A DNA stretch of 14,238 bases from Pseudomonadota bacterium (GCA_021323815.1 JAJPKG010000471.1:1-14238); one strand, 5' to 3'; counted from the stretch's first letter, positions 1 through 6,564 are shown. Notes: generated by a model not told the origin, from the sequence alone. A program made the numbers and translations.

Positions 1-17
1 CACCCCCGCATCATCTC

Positions 18-24
18 AAGGAGG
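18..24 (+). promoter_or_regulatory. Shine-Dalgarno site of the flippase gene
   Basis: AAGGAGG, a near-perfect anti-16S match, lies six bases before the GTG at 31 and fixes that start. The promoter is outside the window. Confidence 0.75.
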
Positions 25-30
25 CCGCGC

Positions 31-1908
31 GTGAACGCGAAACCACCCACCACGCGTCGCTGCGCCGTCTGCGGCGGTCCCATCGCGGTTCAGCGTTGCG
101 TCATCTGCGGTGCCTATGCCTATGAGCCACAGGATGATGGGGAGGCGCTGGGCGCGACGATCAAACGCGAGGCCGTCGCGGCCCGCGACGAGTTATACGA
201 TCTGCCCCCACCGGACGAGATCACGCTGGTGCTGCCGCGCATGACCCTGCAAGAAGCCCGCGCCGCCGCCGAATTAGAAGCGACCGCGCGCCGTCCTGCT
301 GCCGCCACAGACGCCACACAGCCCCTGCCGGCGGGAAGCGCGCCGGCGGCGTCGAGCGATACCAGCGAGCGCCAGGCGTTGATCGACAAATCGATCTCCG
401 GCACCAAGTGGATCATGGTGGCGATCCTCATCGGCGTGCCGCTGGGGCTGGTGACACAGGTCATCATGGGGCGCATCGGTCAGGATGCGCTGGGCGCGTA
501 TGGCCTGATGCTGGTGGTGGTGCAGGCGATTCAGACGTTCTTCTTGCTGGGCGGGGCGAACGTCATCGTCAACTTCATCCCCCGCGCGACGGCCAAAGAG
601 AAATCTGCGCTGCTCTTCAGTTACGCCGGCATCGCGCTGGGCTTCTCGGTGATCTTTTTCGGGGCGATGTTGATCTTCCCGCAGGCGCTCAATTTCCTAT
701 TGCTACATCAGGCGAAAGCGAACCCGACGGTCTATTTATTCCTGTTGTTGTTCATTCCCATCGTCATCGGTCAGACGCTGACCATCGCCGTCTTGCAGGG
801 CGAGATGGAACTTGGCGTGGCGGCGCGCACGCAATATGGCGTGCAGGCGATGAGCTTCGTGCTGACGCTGGTGCTGCTGGCGCTGGTGCTGCTGCACGTG
901 GTGCCGCACAGCATGGCGGTGGTGCTGGTGCCGCTGGTGGTGCTGGGCGCGTATATCATCACGTTTTCCACCGGCTTCGCCGCGCTCGCCCGCGTGATGC
1001 GCCGCCGCTGGCAGGTGTCGCTGCGCTGGTATCTGCCGCCACGTTTCTGGTCATTCACGCTGACCTTTCACATCAACACCATCGTCTGGTTCTTCTTCCA
1101 GAATATCGACCAACTGTATATCGCCGCCGTCTTCGTGGATCTCAAAGAGGTGGGCATCTATCGCGCCGCGCTGGTCGTGGCGACCTATGCCCTGTGGGCA
1201 CCGAACCTTTTCACCGGCGCGATGTATCCATTCTTCACGAATCTGGTGGCGCGGCGCGACTTTGCGACGCTCAAAAGCGCCTATCAGCGTTACAGCGCCA
1301 TTACCGGCGTCATGGTGGGGCTGGTGAGCCTGGCAACGGGCCTTTTCGCGCCGGAGATCTTGCAACTCTTCGGCAAGAAATATGGCCAGGCGTCGCTGCC
1401 GCTGATGATCGTCTTCTCGCTGATGTACACCGTGTTCGCCTCGGCAGCTTACGTGCCCAGCACGGCGTTGATCACCGCGCACGAAGACATCTGGCTGAAC
1501 CTGATCCTGAATATCCTCTCGGTGAGCATCCGCATCGGCCTCTATGGCCCGCTGGTGGCGCAATATGGGCTGGTGGGCATCGCCTATGCCAACGCCATCT
1601 CGCTGGGCGTGCTGTATATCACCACGCTCACCGCCGTCGGCCTGCGCTATCACGTCAGCGTGCCGCTGCGCCAGCACGTCATCTCGCTGGCCGGCGGGGT
1701 GCTGCTGCTCGCGCCCTATGCGCTGGAATCGCGCCATCTGCTGCCCGGCAGCCACATTGCGCAACTGGGCATCCGCGCGCTGGCGCTGCTGATCTTCGTG
1801 GGCATCCTCACCCAACTGCGGCTGGTCAGCGCGGCAGATTTCGCCAAAGTGACCGACAAACTGGGCCGGCTCAGCTTCCTGAAACGCTTCCTGCCCAAAA
1901 CAGCGTGA
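31..1908 (+). CDS. Zinc-ribbon-fused polysaccharide/lipid flippase (MOP superfamily)
   Basis: A 625-aa multi-pass membrane protein, probably a flippase of the Wzx/MurJ/MATE-like (MOP) superfamily that moves lipid-linked sugars or similar lipids across the cytoplasmic membrane. Residues 11-26 hold a CxxC-x8-CxxC zinc ribbon (C11, C14, C23, C26). Residues 30-120 are hydrophilic, charged and Ala/Pro-rich, so probably a disordered cytosolic linker. From about residue 127 to 600 there are 12-14 hydrophobic segments; the loop between the two halves (about 325-340) is rich in Arg and Trp. The C-terminus ends in a basic tail. The GTG start is supported by AAGGAGG at 18-24, six bases upstream. The family assignment rests on topology and general resemblance rather than a diagnostic motif, so the substrate is unknown. 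The zinc ribbon is unusual for this family and suggests a regulatory or docking role (inference). Confidence 0.8.
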   Translation: MNAKPPTTRRCAVCGGPIAVQRCVICGAYAYEPQDDGEALGATIKREAVAARDELYDLPPPDEITLVLPRMTLQEARAAAELEATARRPAAATDATQPLPAGSAPAASSDTSERQALIDKSISGTKWIMVAILIGVPLGLVTQVIMGRIGQDALGAYGLMLVVVQAIQTFFLLGGANVIVNFIPRATAKEKSALLFSYAGIALGFSVIFFGAMLIFPQALNFLLLHQAKANPTVYLFLLLFIPIVIGQTLTIAVLQGEMELGVAARTQYGVQAMSFVLTLVLLALVLLHVVPHSMAVVLVPLVVLGAYIITFSTGFAALARVMRRRWQVSLRWYLPPRFWSFTLTFHINTIVWFFFQNIDQLYIAAVFVDLKEVGIYRAALVVATYALWAPNLFTGAMYPFFTNLVARRDFATLKSAYQRYSAITGVMVGLVSLATGLFAPEILQLFGKKYGQASLPLMIVFSLMYTVFASAAYVPSTALITAHEDIWLNLILNILSVSIRIGLYGPLVAQYGLVGIAYANAISLGVLYITTLTAVGLRYHVSVPLRQHVISLAGGVLLLAPYALESRHLLPGSHIAQLGIRALALLIFVGILTQLRLVSAADFAKVTDKLGRLSFLKRFLPKTA

Positions 1909-1911
1909 GGC

Positions 1912-1970
1912 GCGGAAACACGAAGGCCGCGAAAATGCCCAGCACGCCGCGCAGATGCCCGGCTTCGCGG
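1912..1970. repeat. Short inverted repeat related to the 'acgcgaag' family
   Basis: Just after the flippase stop, 'aaacacgaaggccgcgaa' resembles the arms of the two larger inverted repeats at 4779-4943 and 5386-5556. CCGCGAA (1927-1933) is matched by TTCGCGG (1964-1970). It looks like a short or decayed relative. It lies between convergent genes and may help end transcription, but there is no T-run. Confidence 0.35.
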
Positions 1971-2031
1971 AATATCCGAAAAAGACGCCGCGCCAGATCC
2001 CGGTCGTCATTCTGACGCGCATCCCCTAAGC

Positions 2032-2051
2032 GGGTGCGACATACCGCGCCC
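2032..2051. repeat. GC-rich hairpin between convergent genes
   Basis: GGGTGCG (2032-2038) pairs with CGCGCCC (2045-2051) over 7 bp including one G-U pair, with a 6-base loop. It sits between the 3' ends of the flippase and cofE genes. The flanking 'cgcccctac' resembles a dispersed GTAGGGGCG-type intergenic repeat. No T-run follows on either strand, so a terminator role is only possible. Confidence 0.3.
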
Positions 2052-2057
2052 CTACGT

Positions 2058-2813
2058 TCAGCGAAACAGGTTGCGTTCAGGGTCCATCACCAGTTCGGCG
2101 GCGCGGCCAGGGGCGGCTTCCCACGGATAGCCGCGGATGAGGGCGACGGGGCAGCGGCGCAGCTTGCCGTGAACCAGTTCGGCGGCGGCGGCAAGCTCAT
2201 CGGCAACGGCCAACACCGTGACATGCATCTCGCGCCCCTCGGTGTCCAACTGGCCGCGATAGTCCGCCAGCGGAGCCATGCCGGCGACACCGATGGCGAT
2301 GTTGGTGATGCCGTTGCGCCAGGGTCGCCCAAAGCTATCCGAGATGATGACCGGCACGGGAAAGCCGAGGCGCTGGGCTAATGCGTCATGCAGCCGTTGC
2401 GCCGAGGCATCGGGATCAACCGGCAGCAGGCAGACAACATCCGCGCCGGGAACGTTCGAGGCGTCCACCCCCGCGTTAGCGCAGATGAAACCATGCCGCG
2501 TCTCGCAGATCAAGATGCCGCGCTCCATGCGCACAATGCGCCGGCTCTCGCGCAGCACCACTTCCACCTGGCGCGGATCTTTGCCCCAGCGCCCGGCGAA
2601 TTCCCGCGCCAGCGCGCTCGGTTCGACGGTGGCGAGATCTACCAGCCGCCCTTCGGATTTCGAGACGATCTTTTGCGTCACCACCAGGATGTCACCAGAC
2701 TCCACGGGCGTGGTGGCGGCGGCAGCCAAAATGATCTCTGCCAGGTCATCGCCCTGACGCACCTCTGGCATGTCGGGCAGGCCGATGATCTGCACATACG
2801 CGGGAGTGGTCAC
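2058..2813 (-). CDS. cofE: Coenzyme F420-0:L-glutamate ligase CofE
   Basis: A 251-aa protein that adds L-glutamate, using GTP, to F420-0 and then to F420-1 in the cytosol. Family motifs visible: GLPDMPEVRQGDDLA near the N-terminus (about 11-25), VTQKIVSKSEGR (45-56), the GFICANAGVDASN segment (108-120) and ISDSFGRPWRNG (157-168), typical of the metal/GTP-binding core. The length fits single-domain archaeal-type CofE; the nitroreductase-like C-terminal domain of actinobacterial FbiB is absent. The start is taken as GTG at 2813 because it overlaps the cofC stop as GTGA and has AGAGGAG at 2822-2828, eight bases upstream. An in-frame ATG at 2924 would add 37 unconserved residues inside cofC. The GTGA overlap implies translational coupling with cofC. 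Confidence 0.92.
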   Translation of the reverse strand: MTTPAYVQIIGLPDMPEVRQGDDLAEIILAAAATTPVESGDILVVTQKIVSKSEGRLVDLATVEPSALAREFAGRWGKDPRQVEVVLRESRRIVRMERGILICETRHGFICANAGVDASNVPGADVVCLLPVDPDASAQRLHDALAQRLGFPVPVIISDSFGRPWRNGITNIAIGVAGMAPLADYRGQLDTEGREMHVTVLAVADELAAAAELVHGKLRRCPVALIRGYPWEAAPGRAAELVMDPERNLFR

Positions 2814-3568
2814 AGGATCTGCTCCTCTGCCGGGCGTGGGGGTGCCGGCGTGGTAGATTGCGGAATCTGCGGCAGCCAGCGCCCAACGGCGCGGCACAGT
2901 TCCACGAACGCCAGGGGATGCCATGCCGCCAGGGCGGCAACATCCGTTGGGGTGTCGAGGTCGAAGCCGAGCGCGCGCGACGCATAGGCCTGGGTGCGCA
3001 GCCCACGCGCCTCGCCCGCCACCAGATGGCGCGTGAAGCTCTGGTCGCCGAAATGAAAGGGCATGGTGTCGAGCGGGCGCAGCAGCAGCGCCGTTGTTCC
3101 CAGGTTATGCCGGTCGCCCACCACGATCATGGCCCCACTCCCCGGCCCCTTTCCCAGCGAGGGCGAAGAGGGGGGGAAATCGAGTGTATTCACCAGCGCC
3201 CGCACGTCTTCCGCCGTGATCAGCGGCAGATCGGCTTGCAAGGCGAGCAGTGATGTAAAATTGCGCTCGCGTGCCCAAATTGTTGCTTGCGTCAGCGCCT
3301 CGTTCAATCCAGCATTCGCTTGCTGCAACGGCGTCAAGCCCAGCCGTTCGGCCCAGCCCAGCACCTCGTGCTCCGGTGAAATCGCCAGCACCGTTTTGGC
3401 TGTGCCCGAATCCAGCACGGCGCGGGCGGTCCGTTCCAGCAACGACAGCACCACAGCCCGCCGCACGCGGTCAGGCATGATGTCGCGCAAGCGGCTTTTG
3501 CCGTCAGCCAATCCCCGCAGGGGAAGCACCGCTATCAGAGTATCACCACTCATCATCCGCCTCATCAT
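2810..3568 (-). CDS. cofC: 2-phospho-L-lactate / phosphoenolpyruvate guanylyltransferase CofC
   Basis: A 252-aa nucleotidyltransferase that activates a 3-carbon phospho-acid with GTP, giving the substrate of CofD. Motifs: an N-terminal LPLRGLADGKSRL stretch (15-27, with the nucleotide-binding KSRL), NAGLNEAL (85-92), LQADLPL (110-116), GDRHNLGTTALLLRP (151-165), FHFGDQSF (171-178) and FDLDTPTD (202-209). Whether the donor is 2-phospholactate, PEP or phosphoglycerate cannot be told from sequence. Residues 132-145 are a Pro/Ser/Gly insertion read through a repeat-like DNA segment (3134-3177). About 40 residues follow the last family motif and end Pro-rich. The start is uncertain: ATGs at 3568, 3565, 3556 and 3553 are in frame, no good SD precedes 3568, and AGGCGG (3557-3562) is only three bases from 3553. 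Confidence 0.9.
   Translation of the reverse strand: MMRRMMSGDTLIAVLPLRGLADGKSRLRDIMPDRVRRAVVLSLLERTARAVLDSGTAKTVLAISPEHEVLGWAERLGLTPLQQANAGLNEALTQATIWARERNFTSLLALQADLPLITAEDVRALVNTLDFPPSSPSLGKGPGSGAMIVVGDRHNLGTTALLLRPLDTMPFHFGDQSFTRHLVAGEARGLRTQAYASRALGFDLDTPTDVAALAAWHPLAFVELCRAVGRWLPQIPQSTTPAPPRPAEEQIL
2822..2828 (-). promoter_or_regulatory. Shine-Dalgarno site deciding the cofE start
   Basis: AGAGGAG on the - strand, inside the 3' end of cofC, is eight bases before the GTG at 2813. It favours that start over the in-frame ATG at 2924. Confidence 0.7.
3134..3177 (-). repeat. Low-complexity repeat-like insertion within cofC
   Basis: A C-rich block (3135-3154) followed by a G-rich block (3159-3176) around 'cagc' can fold into an imperfect hairpin. 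In frame it encodes PPSSPSLGKGPGSG, between the DLPL and GDRHNLGT motifs where the family normally has a short loop. It looks like a dispersed palindromic repeat that landed in the gene without breaking the frame. Confidence 0.5.
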
Positions 3569-3571
3569 AAT

Positions 3572-3592
3572 GGGCGCGGCATGCCATCGCCC
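3572..3592 (-). promoter_or_regulatory. Hairpin immediately upstream of cofC
   Basis: On the - strand GGGCG and CGCCC enclose an inner GGCATGCC palindrome. The hairpin ends three bases before the ATG at 3568, where a ribosome binding site would be expected. It could limit initiation at the first ATG or be a processing site; there is no T-run. Confidence 0.3.
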
Positions 3593-3611
3593 TTATTGAT
3601 TGCCAGGTTCC

Positions 3612-3752
3612 CTATAACCACTGCTTTTCATCGCTCGCCCGATTTGTCATGTCGGTGCGTTTTTTCTCACGTCGCTTGTCGATCAACTTCCCAAACACGA
3701 TCTCGAAGATGGACGCGATCACCTGAACGATTGCCTCGAAAAGGCTTTCCAT
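3612..3752 (-). CDS. Small hydrophobic/basic protein in the F420 operon (46 aa)
   Basis: Not recognised. It lies between cofD and cofC in the same direction, 49 bases after the cofD stop and 43 before cofC. AAAGGA (3759-3764) is six bases before the ATG at 3752, a good initiation signal. Residues 1-20 form a strongly hydrophobic or amphipathic helix with acidic residues near the start, followed by GKLIDKRREKKR, a basic stretch that could sit at the membrane surface. The C-terminus is polar. It may be a membrane-associated small protein that tethers or regulates the neighbouring enzymes (inference). The frame stays open upstream into cofD and would encode a repeated DEQPA-type linker, so it might also be made as a frameshifted cofD extension. 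Confidence 0.5.
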   Translation of the reverse strand: MESLFEAIVQVIASIFEIVFGKLIDKRREKKRTDMTNRASDEKQWL

Positions 3753-3767
3753 GAATGATCCTTTGGA

Positions 3768-3803
3768 TGCTGGTTGCTCGTCTTTTTTGGCCGGCTGCTC
3801 GTC
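3768..3803 (-). repeat. 15-bp imperfect direct repeat at the cofD / small-ORF junction
   Basis: On the - strand GACGAGCAGCCGGCC (3803-3789) and GACGAGCAACCAGCA (3782-3768) match at 12 of 15 positions and are separated by AAAAAA. In the frame of the small ORF both copies read DEQPA. Confidence 0.6.
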
Positions 3804-4758
3804 ACTTTGAGATCGCCTGAGCGATGGCCAGCGCGAGGGCGCGGCTATCTTGCGGCGCGCACATGATGGTGTTGGCAACGACCGGACGGATCCCCAATGC
3901 AGCAACCTGCGGAGCCAGCGCGGCGTCGGTTTCATCCAGAACGAAGATGTCGATGAGGCCGGCATACAGTTGGGCGACGCCCAGCGCGGACACCTCATGG
4001 CCCAGCCCGCGCAGCATCACATCCGCCGGACCTTTCAGCGCCTGACCGCCGATAATCGGGCTGACGGCGACACGGCAGCAGCGCGAACCATCCGAGGCAC
4101 CGCGATGTTCGATGGCCTGCCGCACCCCGCGCAACGCGAGAATGGGTCCGATGCTGACGATGGGGTTCGACGGGCAAAAGACGACGACATCCGCCTGGCG
4201 CAGGGTCGCCAGCGCCTGTGGCAGCGGCGCAGCGTCATCCGCGCCGGCGAAACGCACGTCGCGCACCTCGTCGGCATGGCGACGGCGCACAAAGTAATCC
4301 TGAAACGCCAGCCAACCGCCGGGGGTGAGGATCTCGGTGGCGACCGGCGCATCCGTCATGGGCAACACCTGGACGGCAGCGGGAATGCCCAGCGCGCGGG
4401 CGATGTGCTCGGTGAATTCGCTCAGCTTGCCGCCATTGCTCAGCCATTCGGTGCGCAGGATATGCGTCGCCAGATCGCGGTCGCCCAGCCAGAACCAGGC
4501 ATCCGCGCCGAGCCGGCGCAATTGTTCCAGCGTGTTGGCGGTGTCGCCCGCGATGCCCCAGCCCGTCTCTGGGTTGGCGATGCCCGCCAGCGTATAGACC
4601 ACCGTGTCGATATCCGGCGAGATGTATAGCCCGTGCAGCCGGAAATCATCCCCGGTGTTGACGATGACGCGCAACTCATCGATCACCTCAGGCGTGATTG
4701 CCGCCAGCCCGCGCGCCAGCTTCGCGCCGCCCACGCCGCCAGCCAATGCCGCCCACAT
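3802..4758 (-). CDS. cofD: 2-phospho-L-lactate transferase CofD (FbiA-type)
   Basis: A 318-aa cytosolic enzyme that transfers the phospholactyl or phosphoenolpyruvyl group from the GDP-activated substrate made by CofC to FO, giving (dehydro)F420-0. Motifs: LAGGVGGAKLARGL at 5-18, VNTGDDFRLHGLYISPDIDT at 33-52 with the metal/substrate acidic residues, YTLAG (55-59), WFWLGDRDLATH (88-99), SNPIVSIGPIL (197-207), SPIIGGQALKGPA (233-245) and the C-terminal IFVLDETD (271-278). Start chosen at ATG 4758 because GAGGG (4767-4771) is eight bases upstream and the LAGGVGGAKL motif then falls at the usual N-terminal position; TTG 4779 and the ATGs at 4776 and 4773 are alternatives. The stop is TGA followed by C, a weak termination context. 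Confidence 0.94.
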   Translation of the reverse strand: MWAALAGGVGGAKLARGLAAITPEVIDELRVIVNTGDDFRLHGLYISPDIDTVVYTLAGIANPETGWGIAGDTANTLEQLRRLGADAWFWLGDRDLATHILRTEWLSNGGKLSEFTEHIARALGIPAAVQVLPMTDAPVATEILTPGGWLAFQDYFVRRRHADEVRDVRFAGADDAAPLPQALATLRQADVVVFCPSNPIVSIGPILALRGVRQAIEHRGASDGSRCCRVAVSPIIGGQALKGPADVMLRGLGHEVSALGVAQLYAGLIDIFVLDETDAALAPQVAALGIRPVVANTIMCAPQDSRALALAIAQAISK

Positions 4759-4766
4759 AGATACTA

Positions 4767-4771
4767 CCCTC
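4767..4771 (-). promoter_or_regulatory. Shine-Dalgarno site deciding the cofD start
   Basis: GAGGG on the - strand, eight bases before ATG 4758. The nearby upstream start codons (4779, 4776, 4773) lack a comparable site. Confidence 0.55.
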
Positions 4772-4778
4772 ATCATCA

Positions 4779-4943
4779 AGACGGGAACGCGAAGGCTGCG
4801 AAAGGGACGAAGAGACGCGAAGGCATGAGGGAGAGCGTGCAGAGCAAGATGGTCTGTTCATCGCATCTTCGCTCCATTCACCGGCAGTCAATCAAAAAAC
4901 TTCGCGTTTCTTTCCGATCTTCGCGTTTTTCGCGTTCCGTCCT
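4779..4943. repeat. Inverted-repeat element 1 ('acgcgaag' family)
   Basis: Arms of about 43 bases at 4779-4822 and 4900-4943 are imperfect reverse complements, both built from the units gaacgcgaa, gcgaag and acgcgaag. About 77 bases of unrelated sequence lie between them. The element fills most of the 202-bp gap between the PPOX gene stop and the cofD start. There is no ORF, so it may be a non-autonomous (MITE-like) or REP-like element, and its transcript could form a long stem-loop inside the operon mRNA. Confidence 0.6.
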
Positions 4944-4960
4944 TTTCTCGTCTCAGTCTA

Positions 4961-5362
4961 TCACAGGCGCGTGATAATGCGGTCCGGTTTCAGACGAATG
5001 GTGACGCGCCGCTGCTTGCGAAACTGCTCCGTCTCGGCATCGATGTTTTCGGGGTTGTCGCTGTACCGCAACGCCAGGCGGCGAATGACCTCTTGGGCTG
5101 CTGCCTGATCGTCGTCAAGCTGCACGGTGCCACTGACCGTAACAAAGCGATAGCCGTCTTCCACGCACACCGAAACGCGCGGATCGCGCCGCAGATTGCC
5201 CTCTTTCACGCGCCCAGCGGCGGTATTCATGAGGATGTCGTCGCCATCCAGATCGTACCACATCACCGTCTGCTGGATGCTGCCATCGGCGTTATGTGTT
5301 GCCAGCACGGCGAAACGCCGCTCCGACAGAAACGCTCGCGCTTTCTCATCAAGCTGTGCCAT
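4961..5362 (-). CDS. PPOX-class F420-dependent protein (split-barrel flavin/deazaflavin reductase family)
   Basis: A 133-aa split-barrel protein of the pyridoxamine-5'-phosphate-oxidase-like superfamily, Rv1155-like class that binds F420. Visible family features: RRFAVLATHNADGSIQQTVMWYDLDGDDILMNT (15-47), AAGRVKEGNLRRDPRVSV (48-65), GYRFVTVSGTV (70-80) and a C-terminal RVTIRLKPDRIITRL (119-133). The length is typical of the family and no other domain is present. AAGAGGAG (5372-5379) lies nine bases before the ATG. Its position upstream of cofD in the same direction supports F420 rather than FMN as cofactor, but the substrate cannot be predicted. Members are homodimers in which the cofactor lies at the dimer interface (family knowledge). 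Confidence 0.85.
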   Translation of the reverse strand: MAQLDEKARAFLSERRFAVLATHNADGSIQQTVMWYDLDGDDILMNTAAGRVKEGNLRRDPRVSVCVEDGYRFVTVSGTVQLDDDQAAAQEVIRRLALRYSDNPENIDAETEQFRKQRRVTIRLKPDRIITRL

Positions 5363-5385
5363 CGAAAAAAACTCCTCTTAGGATA

Positions 5386-5556
5386 GGAAGGGAACGCGAA
5401 GGGCGCGAAGATGGCGAAGATACACGAAGATCATGAGGATATATTGTTGTTCATGAGAAGCCCGTCTGCAACCCCGCGCGAAACTGGTGGCATTGCTTCG
5501 TCTCTTCCCAACCTTCGTGCCTTTTCGTTTCCTTCGCGACCTTCGCGTTCTCGTCT
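5386..5556. repeat. Inverted-repeat element 2 ('acgcgaag' family)
   Basis: Arms of about 45 bases at 5386-5430 and 5512-5556 are imperfect reverse complements and share units with element 1 (gggaacgcgaag in the left arm, cttcgcgttc in the right). The roughly 80-base centre differs from that of element 1; it contains two TCATGAG copies (5431-5437 and 5451-5457). The right arm ends nine bases before the stop of the LLM gene. It occupies the 202-bp gap between the LLM and PPOX genes. Confidence 0.6.
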
Positions 5557-5564
5557 TTTCTTCT

Positions 5565-6491
5565 TTACCGACCGGCAACGGGAATCTTATGGATCTGTGG
5601 GGCGATCCCAGCCCACAGCTCAAAGGCTCCCGGCTGCGAGACGTTGCGGAAGCTGACCAGCGCGTGGTCGAAGCCCAGATCGGCCAGTTTCTTGAACTGT
5701 TCCAGCGCCTGCTGGGGCGTCAGCGTGCCATTGCCGCCGTCACGCGAGAGAGTGATCGAGTCGAGCGAGGTTTTTTCGATGTCGGAATAGGGCCGGTTGA
5801 ATTTGGCGCAATGCTCTTGCAGCACTTCCAGCTTGTGCTTGAGTTGATCGTCGCCCAGGCGCGCAAAGAGGTTGCAGGCGTCGCCATATTGTGCCACCAT
5901 GCGCAGCGTCTTTTGCTCGCCGGTGCCGCCGATGAGGATGGGCGGGTGTGGGCGCTGCAAAGATTGCGGCACGTTGAGGGTGCGCGTCAGATGGTTGTGC
6001 TTGCCCTCATAGGGTTTGGCCTGGTCAAAAACGCCCTGGTCCTGCCACATCTGGTGGGCGATCTGCAAAGCTTCTTCCAGGCGCTCGAAGCGCTCTTTGA
6101 CGGGGGGAAACGGCACGCCCAGCGAGCGATGCTCTTCCTCGAACCACGCCGCGCCGATGCCCAGATAGGCCCGCCCGCCGGAAAGCACGTCCAGTGTCGT
6201 GACTTCTTTCACCAGAATCGCAGGGTAACGATATGTCACGCCCGTCACCATTGTGCCCAGCTTCATCTTGCTAGTCACGCCCGCAACGAAGCCCAGCGTA
6301 GTGTACGCTTCCAGCATGGGCTGGTCGGTGACGCCGTTGCGCACCTCGCCAAGCTGGAAGAAATGGTCCATGACCCAAAAACTATCGAAGCCGGCTTCCT
6401 CGGCGTCCTGCGCGATGCGGATGAGATCCGCACCCAACGTTGCCGCGCCGCCCGGCCACGTGAAATTGTTAACTTGCAAGCCCAGTTTCAT
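5565..6491 (-). CDS. LLM-class F420-dependent oxidoreductase
   Basis: A 308-aa TIM-barrel protein of the luciferase-like monooxygenase (bacterial luciferase/F420 oxidoreductase) family. Features: N-terminal MKLGLQV strand, a LIRIAQDAEEAGFDSFWVMDHF helix-strand unit (23-44), KLGTMVTGVTYRYPAILVKE (77-96), DVLSGGRAYLGIGAAWFEEEH (101-121), the phosphate-binding PPILIGGTGEQKTLRMVAQYGD segment (183-204) and a closing barrel unit around LGFDHALVSF. Such enzymes transfer hydride between F420H2 and an organic substrate; the substrate here is unknown. The ATG at 6491 is preferred over 6557 because the conserved barrel strand begins there; AAGGAG (6506-6511) is 14 bases upstream, rather far. It is the first gene of the F420 cluster and ends 202 bp before the PPOX gene. 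Confidence 0.88.
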   Translation of the reverse strand: MKLGLQVNNFTWPGGAATLGADLIRIAQDAEEAGFDSFWVMDHFFQLGEVRNGVTDQPMLEAYTTLGFVAGVTSKMKLGTMVTGVTYRYPAILVKEVTTLDVLSGGRAYLGIGAAWFEEEHRSLGVPFPPVKERFERLEEALQIAHQMWQDQGVFDQAKPYEGKHNHLTRTLNVPQSLQRPHPPILIGGTGEQKTLRMVAQYGDACNLFARLGDDQLKHKLEVLQEHCAKFNRPYSDIEKTSLDSITLSRDGGNGTLTPQQALEQFKKLADLGFDHALVSFRNVSQPGAFELWAGIAPQIHKIPVAGR

Positions 6492-6564
6492 GCTGAAATC
6501 GCCTACTCCTTCTGTTTGGACGATGAAAGGGCGGAATGGGGGTACATCCCACTTCACTTCATAA

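Noticed and set aside
408..2015. 535-aa + strand open frame overlapping the flippase
   Set aside because: Gly/Arg/Ala/His-rich low-complexity translation, no domain; a shadow of the GC-rich flippase frame, which has clear membrane segments and an SD.
1051..2022. 323-aa antisense open frame in the flippase gene
   Set aside because: Composition rich in Gln, Arg, His and Asp with no motif; typical antisense shadow.
2814..2924. Longer cofE start at ATG 2924
   Set aside because: Would add 37 unconserved residues within cofC; GTG 2813 has a strong SD and a GTGA overlap with the cofC stop.
5431..5457. Two TCATGAG copies 20 bp apart as a regulator site
   Set aside because: Short, inside a repeat element, and not aligned with any convincing promoter; chance cannot be excluded.
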